Positions 32,359 to 38,960 of a DNA stretch of 43,796 bases are shown piece after piece. The DNA comes from Clostridia bacterium (GTDB taxonomy: Bacteria > Bacillota > Clostridia > Oscillospirales > CAG-272), in NCBI GenBank assembly GCA_017502975.1, contig JAFVTV010000016.1:1-43796 (forward strand), in the 5' to 3' direction. Under the pieces are notes generated by a model, which made no database searches, had not been told where the DNA came from, and saw only the letters and a list, made by a program, of their open reading frames with translations. Made by a program: the position numbers and the translations under genes. Within the stretch, counting starts at the first letter, position 1, and each line of letters starts with the position of its first letter.

Positions 32359-32399
32359 ACAAAACCTCTTTAACTTATTTTTGGGCTTGCTTTAAACGA

Positions 32400-32655
32400 A
32401 AAACACCCCTGTACCAAACGGTACAGAGGCGGTAAGAACCGCGGTTCCACTCTGCTTCGGGCTTCCCCCTTACTGCCCGTAAAGTCGAGCAGTTCTCCCT
32501 TAACGCGGGCTACGGCAACGGCTAACGCAACCAATACGCTCGCCGCCGCATCTCACGGGTGCACATCTCCCACCTTCCTGTATGCTGCTTACAGCCAAGG
32601 CAGCACTCTCTTAACAGGTCCGCGGGCCTTTTCCCGATCATAGATCTTTCTATAT
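32400..32655 (-). ncRNA. T-box riboswitch, Cys-type, upstream of cysE-cysS
   Basis: On the minus strand the T-box core AGAGTGGAACCGCGG sits at 32439-32453. Next come TTCTTACC and a terminator stem CCTCTGTACC / GGTACAGGGG with GUUU loop (32406-32429), then TTTTT. Further upstream is a Stem I region (about 32545-32640) with GC-rich arms. A TGC triplet at 32561-32563, in the GATGTGCACC context on the 3' side, is the best specifier candidate and would pair with tRNA-Cys. Uncharged tRNA-Cys should stabilise the antiterminator and turn on the operon. Confidence 0.92.
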
Positions 32656-32684
32656 ATTATACACAAGAAACGAGAATTTGTAAA
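32656..32684 (-). promoter_or_regulatory. Promoter of the T-box cysE-cysS transcript
   Basis: Minus strand: -35 TTTACA (32679-32684), 17-bp spacer, -10 TATAAT (32656-32661). Confidence 0.82.
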
Positions 32685-32755
32685 CCCCTTTTCAAAAAAT
32701 AAATACAGGTTGCTTTACAGGGGGGAAATAAAAATGTTGAAAAAACAAAGAGAAG

Positions 32756-32800
32756 GCCGCCTTTTCCGTGATAAAAACAGTGGAAAAAGCGGCTTTTTTT
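32756..32800. terminator. Hairpin overlapping the end of the nahK gene
   Basis: Stem GCCGCCTTTTCC (32756-32767) / GGAAAAAGCGGC (32782-32793) followed on the plus strand by seven T. The minus-strand side is only CTTCTCTTTG, so it is a weaker stop for nahK, whose stop codon touches the hairpin. Confidence 0.6.
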
Positions 32801-33875
32801 AAAGATATTGATCAACGATCGCTTGCAACAGGGGACGCTTTTCCTCCATGTCGGCAACCAGCTTAAGTTGCGTGCGCGTGCGCTCAAGATTGTGCCCCTC
32901 GTGATGGATGCGGAAGTAGGTGTCGCCCTGCAGGTAGTCGGTAAGGAAGCGCATGCCCTGCTCGAGTGTCAGTATGCGCGCACCCTCGGGCAATGCCCGA
33001 AGCTCTTCTTTTGTGATGCGCTTTGAAAGGCTTGTAACAAAGCCCTTTGTGTAGGCTTCAAACATATCGACTCTTACAAACACCTTGTCAAGATTGGTTT
33101 CGTCCTCTGTCGCGCTTGATGCACCAAAGCGTATGGCATCGCCAAAGTCATATAAGAGCGATCCCGGCATTACGGTGTCAAGATCGATCACACAAAGACC
33201 CTCTCCCGTGTTCTTATCCATGATGACATTATTTGGCTTTGTGTCGTTGTGCGTTACACGTAAGGGGAACAGCCCGCTTGCAAGACCGTCAACGATAAAC
33301 GAGCAGTCCTTGCGGCGCGCACGGATAAACTCAATTTCTGCCGCACACGCAGCGGCGCGCCCGCAGATATCGGCGGCAACTGCTGCTTCAAATGCCTCAT
33401 AACGTTTTTCTGTGTTATGGAAGTTGGGGATCGTCTCATGAAGAGTGGATATGTCGTAATCGGCCAATTGATTTTGGAAGTTGCCAAATGCCGCGCCTAC
33501 ACGTGTAAATAACGCGGGCGTGTCGCATTTATCATAACAAACCCCGTCAACATATTGATAAGCACGCCAATATTCGCCGTTCTCGTCGATGTGATAGTAG
33601 CGACCGTTGTTTTTTATAAATTGCAGGGCGCTGTTTTGCACATCGCCGCCGCAAGCGGCAAGCTTGGCGCGGATATGGTCGGTAACGCCTACCGCATTTT
33701 TCATGATCGCGGCAGGATCCTTAAAGACACCTTTTTTGATTTTTTGCGCAATGTAGCGGCCACTTGCACACTTTACAAAAAATGTGCTGTTGATGTGCCC
33801 TATCTTACATTCATCAATGGAGAGTATAGGTGAGTTAAAATCAAAAGCCGAAATAATTTTTTCTATATTCATCAT
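32799..33875 (-). CDS. nahK: N-acetylhexosamine 1-kinase-like phosphotransferase
   Basis: 358 residues from the tandem ATG at 33875/33872; the frame opens to 33968, but the family N-terminus starts at MNIEKII..IGHINSTFFVK. The aminoglycoside-phosphotransferase fold is evident: THNDTKPNNVIMD (catalytic loop) and CVIDLDTVMPGSLLYDFGDAIRFGAS (DxD). The whole protein follows Bifidobacterium NahK closely (GNFQNQLADYD, HFHNTEKRYEAF-like, GMRFLTDYLQGDTYF), which phosphorylates GlcNAc/GalNAc at C1. The SD is weak. It follows nagB after ~90 bp, which suits use of N-acetylhexosamines from host glycans. Substrate is inferred. Confidence 0.85.
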   Translation of the reverse strand: MMNIEKIISAFDFNSPILSIDECKIGHINSTFFVKCASGRYIAQKIKKGVFKDPAAIMKNAVGVTDHIRAKLAACGGDVQNSALQFIKNNGRYYHIDENGEYWRAYQYVDGVCYDKCDTPALFTRVGAAFGNFQNQLADYDISTLHETIPNFHNTEKRYEAFEAAVAADICGRAAACAAEIEFIRARRKDCSFIVDGLASGLFPLRVTHNDTKPNNVIMDKNTGEGLCVIDLDTVMPGSLLYDFGDAIRFGASSATEDETNLDKVFVRVDMFEAYTKGFVTSLSKRITKEELRALPEGARILTLEQGMRFLTDYLQGDTYFRIHHEGHNLERTRTQLKLVADMEEKRPLLQAIVDQYL

Positions 33876-33964
33876 TAACAGATGGGAGATCGCACAAGTC
33901 ACACTCCCATTGCCTTTCCGATCGTAATCAAATATTAATAAAGTCCTTTTTGTGCGTGAGAAAA

Positions 33965-34684
33965 TCAATCAAGCACGTCTGCGGTACAAATTAGGGTCAC
34001 GTCGGGATGCAGATTGAGCATTGTTGCAGGGAAGCTTGTATCGATGGTGCGCTCGAGCATGGCGGATACGGCATCCCTTTTAGAGGCGCCTGAAGCCATG
34101 ATAACGATCTTCTTTGCCTTGAAAATGGTGCCGATGCCCATGGTAAGCGCGCGGCGCGGTACATCATTTGCGCTTGCAAAGAAGCGTGCGTTTGCCTCAA
34201 TGGTGTCCTCTGTAAGATCGGTTACGTGGGTGTCAAGCATCAGCTTGGTATCGGGCTCATTAAAGCCGATATGACCGTTTCTGCCAATGCCAAGGATCTG
34301 GATATCAATACCGCCAAGATCGGTTACAAGCTGCTCGTAGCGCTTGCATTCTTCAGCGGGATCGGCAGCGGTGCCATCGGGCACGTTGGTGTTTGCCTTG
34401 TCAATGTCAATGTGATCAAAGAGCTGATGATTCATAAAGTAGCGGTAGCTCTGATCGTTGGCGGGATCGATGGGGTAGTATTCATCAAGATTTACAGAGG
34501 TTACATCTTTAAAGCTGAGTTCACCCTTTTTGCACATTTCTACAAGAGCCGCGTACATGCCCTCGGGGGTAGATCCCGTGGCAAGACCTAGCACGCAGCT
34601 CGGTTTTTCCTTAACCAGACTTGCGATCATTTGTGCGCCGTGCTGGGACATTTCCTCATAGTTTTTGCAAACGATAATGTTCAT
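33965..34684 (-). CDS. nagB: Glucosamine-6-phosphate deaminase
   Basis: 239-240 residues; the ATG at 34684 follows SD ACGAGGT. It converts GlcN-6-P to fructose-6-P and ammonia. Diagnostic segments: GLATGSTPEGMY, DVTSVNLDEYYPIDPANDQSYRYFM (catalytic Asp), LGIGRNGHIGFNEPD (catalytic His and Glu), ALTMGIGTIFKAKKIVIMASGASKRDAV. The frame extends upstream to 34747, but this part overlaps the promoter. It is the first gene of a nagB-nahK pair; nagA is not in the window. Confidence 0.95.
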   Translation of the reverse strand: MNIIVCKNYEEMSQHGAQMIASLVKEKPSCVLGLATGSTPEGMYAALVEMCKKGELSFKDVTSVNLDEYYPIDPANDQSYRYFMNHQLFDHIDIDKANTNVPDGTAADPAEECKRYEQLVTDLGGIDIQILGIGRNGHIGFNEPDTKLMLDTHVTDLTEDTIEANARFFASANDVPRRALTMGIGTIFKAKKIVIMASGASKRDAVSAMLERTIDTSFPATMLNLHPDVTLICTADVLD

Positions 34685-34737
34685 AAATTGGTACCTCGTT
34701 TTATTAAATTCGGCAAAGCCGTTTTTTGTCATTATAT

Positions 34738-34766
34738 ATTGTAACATAATATATGACGAAAGTCAA
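34738..34766 (-). promoter_or_regulatory. Promoter of nagB
   Basis: Minus strand: -35 TTGACT (34761-34766), 17-bp spacer, -10 TACAAT (34738-34743). The leader contains a short AACGGCTTTGCCG hairpin. Confidence 0.8.
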
Positions 34767-34810
34767 CAAGATAGTTATCACATAATTTCTGCAATTTTTA
34801 AATATCAATC

Positions 34811-34849
34811 AAAAAAGAACTCAACCTAAAAAAGTTGAGTTCTTTTTTT
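34811..34849. terminator. Terminator after the TPM gene
   Basis: Perfect stem AAAAAAGAACTCAAC / GTTGAGTTCTTTTTT with loop CTAAAAAA; stops the minus-strand SPFH operon right after its last stop codon. Confidence 0.9.
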
Positions 34850-34850
34850 G

Positions 34851-35660
34851 TTATCTGCCGCCGCGTCTGCCGCCTCCGCCACCACGGGATCCGCCGCCGC
34901 GGGAACCGCCGTGAGAACTGCTTGACTGTATGCGCACACGTGTGACATAGCTGCCGACAAAACGGTCCTCTCGTTGCGTGAGGTTTAACTTTGCGTAGCG
35001 GTCAAGCGGATAGGTAACCCCGTGCTGCTTTTTTCGATAGTAAAGCACCACGCCGAGCACGCTGCCGCAGGCGCTTACAAGCCCTACTACAGCCGCGATC
35101 AAAACAACAACAAGCGGTTTGCGGCGTTCTTTTGCCTCAAGCGCCTTATAATGCCCGTCAATCTCGTCGGCACAAAGCGAAAAAAATGCTGCCGCTCCGT
35201 CCTTGACGTTGCCTGCCTTCAGGTTGTTGTAAACGGCATCTGTATCCAATATGCGGTCAACGTCATGATCCGAAAAAACTTCGGTTGCATTTCCGTAGGT
35301 GTACATATCGTAATAAAATTTGTTGTTAGCACCCGTCATACGGACAACGAGAACCACGGCATGTATTTTTTGCGAGCCCCAATCGGAAAGATCTAACAAG
35401 GTGTAAATTTCATTTTTAGTTAAATAGTCATCCGAATAGGCTGTTTGCATGGTGATAAGACAAAGCTTAATACCGTGAGTGTTAGCTTGTGCCGAAGGAG
35501 ATATGCTTTTTTTATCTTCTTCGCTCAGTATACCGAGTCGATCAACCACCTTTACCTCGGTGGACTGCGAAATAGTTGTTACTTCTGCCGCAAGCAAGGA
35601 GATGGTGAAAGCTGTAGCAATGAGAGGGATGAGAAGGCATAATAAGAGTATTTTTTTCAT
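34851..35660 (-). CDS. TPM domain membrane protein (YgcG/YdjH-like)
   Basis: 269 residues. N-terminal signal/anchor (KKILLLCLLIPLIATAFTISLLAA), then a TPM domain of about 140 residues (VVDRLGILSEEDKKSI, HAVVLVVRMTGANNKFYYDMYTYGNA), a membrane helix (PLVVVLIAAVVGLVSACGSVLGVVLYY) and a Gly/Arg/Ser-rich tail (SHGGSRGGGSRGGGGGRRGGR). The tail is the feature that TPM proteins of the YgcG group show. It is the last gene of the SPFH - zinc ribbon - TPM operon; in Bacillus the order ydjG-ydjH-ydjI is linked to membrane stress proteins. Role inferred only. Confidence 0.85.
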   Translation of the reverse strand: MKKILLLCLLIPLIATAFTISLLAAEVTTISQSTEVKVVDRLGILSEEDKKSISPSAQANTHGIKLCLITMQTAYSDDYLTKNEIYTLLDLSDWGSQKIHAVVLVVRMTGANNKFYYDMYTYGNATEVFSDHDVDRILDTDAVYNNLKAGNVKDGAAAFFSLCADEIDGHYKALEAKERRKPLVVVLIAAVVGLVSACGSVLGVVLYYRKKQHGVTYPLDRYAKLNLTQREDRFVGSYVTRVRIQSSSSHGGSRGGGSRGGGGGRRGGR

Positions 35661-35672
35661 ACCGTTCCCCCC

Positions 35673-36764
35673 TTATTTAAACAAAAACAGCTTTAAAAGC
35701 GCGGCGAGAATGCCCGCCCCAATGCCAACAAGCGCCCCAAGGATCGCGAGCTTTTTGCCGCTGACGGGAAATCTGCCCCATACCTTCCCTGTGTAGCCGT
35801 TCATGGCGTAGGTGTAGGTCTTGCCTTTGTGGCGGTAGGTCAGCAGCCAAATGGGCATCAGTGTGTAATCCCAATGCAGAACCTTTGTGAGCAGGCGCGG
35901 CGTGCTGGGAGAAACGGTTGCATAGCCGCTAATGGTACTGGAAAGTAAGGTGGTTGCGTAGCTTGTCATACGGGCGCGCACCGCCTCGCGTACGGCTTCC
36001 TTTTCGATGTTGCGCTTTTTCGCAACAAAGCCTGAGAGATAGGGCATTGAAAATTCCTGCAGGGAATCCGAGGGGTAGGGCAGGATCCCATCAAGCATCT
36101 CACGGTCCTCCTCTGTGATTGCAGGTGTCACGATATCCTCAAAATGGATCTCGCCCGCGCGACGAATGTGATAATTGGAGGTTTCCGTATACCGATAATC
36201 TCCCTGCCGCCAGGTGCGCACGCGCGTTGCACGTGCTGTCATTGAGGCGGAAACGTCTGCATCCGTTACCCAAAACGGGTAGTAGATGCCGCATATTTTA
36301 TCTACCTGCTCAGCAGACAAAAAATCTCGCGGCACAAAGCGCCGTTTGCCTGCAAACGCAAAAAATTTTTCTTGCGCGGCAGCCTTGTCAAATTGAAACG
36401 GGATCACCTTGTGCGGCTTCATTTGCCCCGAAAGGCGGCCCGAAAAAAGAACGTAGCTATGGCAGTAGGGGCAAACCGTTGCTGCCGTGGTTTCGTCTGC
36501 CATGATCTCGGCACCGCACGAGGAACACATATAGGTGCGTATTTGGGAGCAAAATTCATTGTCGGGAATCTCGCTTTCCTCGGCTGCGCGCTCCGCCGCC
36601 TCGGAGGCGGCTTCCTCCGCTTTTCTTGCCGTTTCGGTGGCGTCAAGTTCCTCTTTTGTGAATTCCGAGCGGCAGTATTCACAAGAAAACTTGCCTGTGC
36701 CCGGATCAAACGCAAGCGGTGCCGCGCAATTTGGGCATTGATATGTAACGGTTGCTTCTACCAT
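35673..36764 (-). CDS. TFIIB-type zinc-ribbon membrane protein (YdjG-like)
   Basis: 363 residues. The ATG at 36764 follows SD AAAGGA by six bases; a TTG two codons earlier is unlikely. Two zinc ribbons are present: CPNC..CEYC (about 10-33) and CSSC..CPYC (about 80-100), joined by an Ala/Glu-rich coiled linker. A long beta-rich domain follows (MKPHKVIPFQFDKAAAQEKF, ICGIYYPFWVTDADV), with a single C-terminal membrane helix (LAILGALVGIGAGILAALLKLFLF). It matches the YdjG-type partner of an SPFH protein. Gaps of 2 and 12 bp tie it to its neighbours. Confidence 0.85.
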   Translation of the reverse strand: MVEATVTYQCPNCAAPLAFDPGTGKFSCEYCRSEFTKEELDATETARKAEEAASEAAERAAEESEIPDNEFCSQIRTYMCSSCGAEIMADETTAATVCPYCHSYVLFSGRLSGQMKPHKVIPFQFDKAAAQEKFFAFAGKRRFVPRDFLSAEQVDKICGIYYPFWVTDADVSASMTARATRVRTWRQGDYRYTETSNYHIRRAGEIHFEDIVTPAITEEDREMLDGILPYPSDSLQEFSMPYLSGFVAKKRNIEKEAVREAVRARMTSYATTLLSSTISGYATVSPSTPRLLTKVLHWDYTLMPIWLLTYRHKGKTYTYAMNGYTGKVWGRFPVSGKKLAILGALVGIGAGILAALLKLFLFK

Positions 36765-36766
36765 GA

Positions 36767-38035
36767 TCAATCCTTTTTCTTGCCACAGTTCTGACAGAAT
36801 TTGCCGTCATTTTGTGTGCCGCACTCCGAGCAGAACCATTTATCCCCCGCAACGGGTGCTTTTTCACCGCATTCCGAGCAGAATTTGCCGCTTGCGCTGT
36901 TGCCGCACTTGGGGCAGATCCAGCCCGCGGCGGCACTGGGCTGCTTTGCGCCGCACTCAGAACAGAACTTTCCGTCATTCTGCGCGCCGCAGCTACAGGT
37001 CCAACCGGCAGCCTTGGCAGCCTTTGCTGCCGCGTCGCGCTCCATTGCCGCGCGATTGGTTTCGGAAAAGGCACCAAAGCCGCCTGCGGCATTCATGCCC
37101 ATTCCCATACCCATAAAGGTGGTGGCAGAGCCGCCGGGGTTGTTGCCTGCCGCCTCAAAGCCGCGTGCGATCGCGCCCTGTACATAGCCCTCACGTACGG
37201 CGGCATCGCCAAGCATGGCGCCTTGGTTGCGCATGTTGATCAGCTTTTTCGACTCCTCATCGTAAGAAACGCTGGCAATGCCGACCGAAAGCACCTCAAA
37301 GCCGCGCAGTGCCTTCCAGTCGTTGTCAAGCTCGTTTGCCATGTAATTTGAAAGCTCACGGGATCTTGAGGCAACGTGCGAAATGCGGATGCCGTCCCCC
37401 GACATACGGTTGATCGCCGCCTGCAGCGCATCAAGGAACTCCGAAAGATATTGCTCGTTGATATCGTTGATATCGACCGCCTCGGCACTGCGCGGAATTG
37501 CCTCGGCATAGAATTTCAGCGGATCTGTGATCTTGATGGAATATGTACCGAATGCGCGCAGAAACAATTCGGAATTATAAAAGTTGTCAAAGTAATTCAC
37601 GGGATTGCGCGTGCCGAACTTAATGCCTTTGATCTCCTGCAAATTAATAAAAAATGCCTTTTGAGAGGAGGAGGGAACACCGCCGTATTTGATACGGCCA
37701 AAGGTTTCTGCAAGTGCTTTGCCAAACTGTCCCGCAAAAAGCGAGGGCATGGCAGAGTTATCCACCTTGTAATAGCCGGGCTCAGCGGTGAAGTCTACTA
37801 CCTTGCCGCCGTCGACCAAAAGCATAAATTGGTTGTCGTACACGTGAATGATGGAGCCGTTGGAAATGGTGTCCTCCGTGCCTTTCTTGTTACTGTTTCG
37901 CTTGTCGTTTTTTCTGACCTTTACGCCTTTACAAAACACCGTGGTGTCATGCATGGCATCGGCTTCTATTACCTCCTGCCAGGTGTCGGCAAGTCCGCCG
38001 CCAATGGCGGAAAGTGTTGCTTTGATAATGCCCAT
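36767..38035 (-). CDS. SPFH domain / virion-core-like protein with C-terminal zinc ribbons (YdjI-like)
   Basis: 422 residues. Residues 1-290 form the SPFH-type region (NGSIIHVYDNQFMLLVDGGKVVDFTAEPGYYKVDN, FGTRNPVNYFD, AFGTYSIKITDPLKFYAE, WKALRGFEVLSVGIASVSYDEES). After a Gly/Met/Ala linker come four short zinc ribbons: CSCG..CSECG, CPKCG..CSECG, CSECG..CQNCG type. Like Bacillus YdjI it probably scaffolds a membrane-associated complex. SD AAAGGAG. It is the first gene of the operon and begins only ~60 bp downstream of the structured RNA; I found no convincing promoter in between. Confidence 0.88.
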   Translation of the reverse strand: MGIIKATLSAIGGGLADTWQEVIEADAMHDTTVFCKGVKVRKNDKRNSNKKGTEDTISNGSIIHVYDNQFMLLVDGGKVVDFTAEPGYYKVDNSAMPSLFAGQFGKALAETFGRIKYGGVPSSSQKAFFINLQEIKGIKFGTRNPVNYFDNFYNSELFLRAFGTYSIKITDPLKFYAEAIPRSAEAVDINDINEQYLSEFLDALQAAINRMSGDGIRISHVASRSRELSNYMANELDNDWKALRGFEVLSVGIASVSYDEESKKLINMRNQGAMLGDAAVREGYVQGAIARGFEAAGNNPGGSATTFMGMGMGMNAAGGFGAFSETNRAAMERDAAAKAAKAAGWTCSCGAQNDGKFCSECGAKQPSAAAGWICPKCGNSASGKFCSECGEKAPVAGDKWFCSECGTQNDGKFCQNCGKKKD

Positions 38036-38084
38036 GATTCAAACACTCCTTTTTTATGATAAAATCAGTAAAATAAAATTATAA

Positions 38085-38375
38085 AATAGCAAAACGGCGA
38101 CCATGCGGCAAAAACGCAAGGCCGCCGCAGCGATAGGATCGCGCATGGTGCGACTGAAAAGAGTGACCCGCCGAGCCGTGTAATACGGTATATCAGAACC
38201 CTGTTTTCACAAGGCGGTGCCCTGCCGTATGCTTTACTGCTCCCAACGTCCTTTTATCCTGTCGAGACAAGTCAATCGATGCAGGGAAAGGGAGGTCTGC
38301 AAACCACATTCGGACTGATTTCGGGCTCCATTTCATACGTGTCGGCTCCACCAACCGCATTATCACGTACTAAGC
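38085..38375 (-). ncRNA. Large structured noncoding RNA candidate (family unassigned; raiA-like clostridial RNA is one hypothesis)
   Basis: No coding frame fits this ~290-bp stretch, but it contains many perfect stems. Read on the minus strand, 5' to 3', they are: TACGTG/CACGTA (38364-38369 with 38336-38341) enclosing CGGTT/AGCCG; CCTG and TCGA stem with a bulge (38282-38258); ATACGG/CCGTAT (38230-38183) enclosing a GAAA-capped CCTTGT/ACAGGG hairpin; ACCATGCG/CGCATGGT (38149-38100) enclosing GCGAT/ATCGC. A minus-strand promoter precedes it. It ends in a GC-rich arm followed by a T-rich stretch. It lacks tmRNA, RNase P, SRP and T-box core motifs. It could be independent or the leader of the SPFH operon. 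Confidence 0.65.
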
Positions 38376-38381
38376 AGGCTG

Positions 38382-38410
38382 TTAATAATTTTTTTATTGG
38401 TCGTGGTCAA
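38382..38410 (-). promoter_or_regulatory. Candidate promoter of the structured RNA
   Basis: Minus strand: TTGACC (38405-38410), 17-bp spacer, TATTAA (38382-38387), overlapping the 3' end of the DUF1292 gene. It puts the RNA start near 38375, just before the first stem. Confidence 0.5.
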
Positions 38411-38687
38411 TCTCGGAGGCAAACATGTCATCAAAGTAGTCGGCAACGTCGTCAAACTCGTCGTCGTCATCAATGGTAACAAGACTCTCCTCGCCGTTTT
38501 CCACAACGGTCTTGAGGATGGTATACTCGCACACATCGTTGTTTTTCTCGGCGTCCTCAACGGAGATCATGGCATAATACTTGATGCCGTTTTTCTCGCA
38601 GGTGCCGATGAGCTCAAACTCGTGCTCGTTGCCCTCTTCGTCTTGAAGGGTGTAAATTTCAACTTCGTTCATTTCTTTTTCGGTCAT
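38394..38687 (-). CDS. DUF1292 domain protein, 97 aa
   Basis: The ATG at 38687 follows SD GTGAGG by eight bases; the longer frame to 38807 runs through the promoter and is rejected. The core FELIGTCEKNGIKYYAMISVEDAEKNNDVCEYTILKTVVENGEESLVTIDDDDEFDDVADYFDDMF is the classical DUF1292 (YrzB-like) pattern with an acidic tail. The function is unknown; in Firmicutes the family often lies with ruvX (yrrK) and yrrL, which here are elsewhere (14822). It is probably cytoplasmic. Confidence 0.92.
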   Translation of the reverse strand: MTEKEMNEVEIYTLQDEEGNEHEFELIGTCEKNGIKYYAMISVEDAEKNNDVCEYTILKTVVENGEESLVTIDDDDEFDDVADYFDDMFASEIDHDQ

Positions 38688-38710
38688 GGTTAAAACCTCA
38701 CTTCGTAGTA

Positions 38711-38728
38711 TTTCCGTACACACGGAAA
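38711..38728 (-). promoter_or_regulatory. Leader hairpin of the DUF1292 gene
   Basis: Perfect 7-bp hairpin TTTCCGT-ACAC-ACGGAAA in the leader, ~15 bases upstream of the SD. Role unknown. Confidence 0.45.
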
Positions 38729-38778
38729 ATATGTGGCAAGGGTAAATATAGGGGGAAGCCCTCGCTTTTTCAATAAAA

Positions 38779-38807
38779 AGTATATCATGTTTTTTTAGGA
38801 ATGTCAA
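38779..38807 (-). promoter_or_regulatory. Promoter of the DUF1292 gene
   Basis: Minus strand: perfect -35 TTGACA (38802-38807), 17-bp spacer, -10 TATACT (38779-38784). Confidence 0.85.
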
Positions 38808-38845
38808 TCAAATTTTTTTGGGCAAGGCACAGCAAAATTCTGCCA

Positions 38846-38884
38846 AAAGAGAGAGTGCCGCGGCGGGACAAAGCGTGCGGCACT
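38846..38884 (-). terminator. Terminator after prfC
   Basis: Stem AGTGCCGC (38854-38861) / GCGGCACT (38877-38884), followed on the minus strand by CTCTCTTTTGG. The T-tract is imperfect. Confidence 0.6.
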
Positions 38885-38960
38885 GCAAAAACAGAAATTA
38901 TAGAATTAAAAAATAGAATATTTTACTTAAAAATTGGAAAAACAAAATTTCTTTGTTGGA

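Noticed and set aside
38085..38375. tmRNA, RNase P RNA or SRP RNA
   Set aside because: On neither strand do I find a tRNA-like acceptor with GGTTCGA, the P4 core AGAAA/GAAAGTCC motifs, or the SRP GGAAGCAGC loop.
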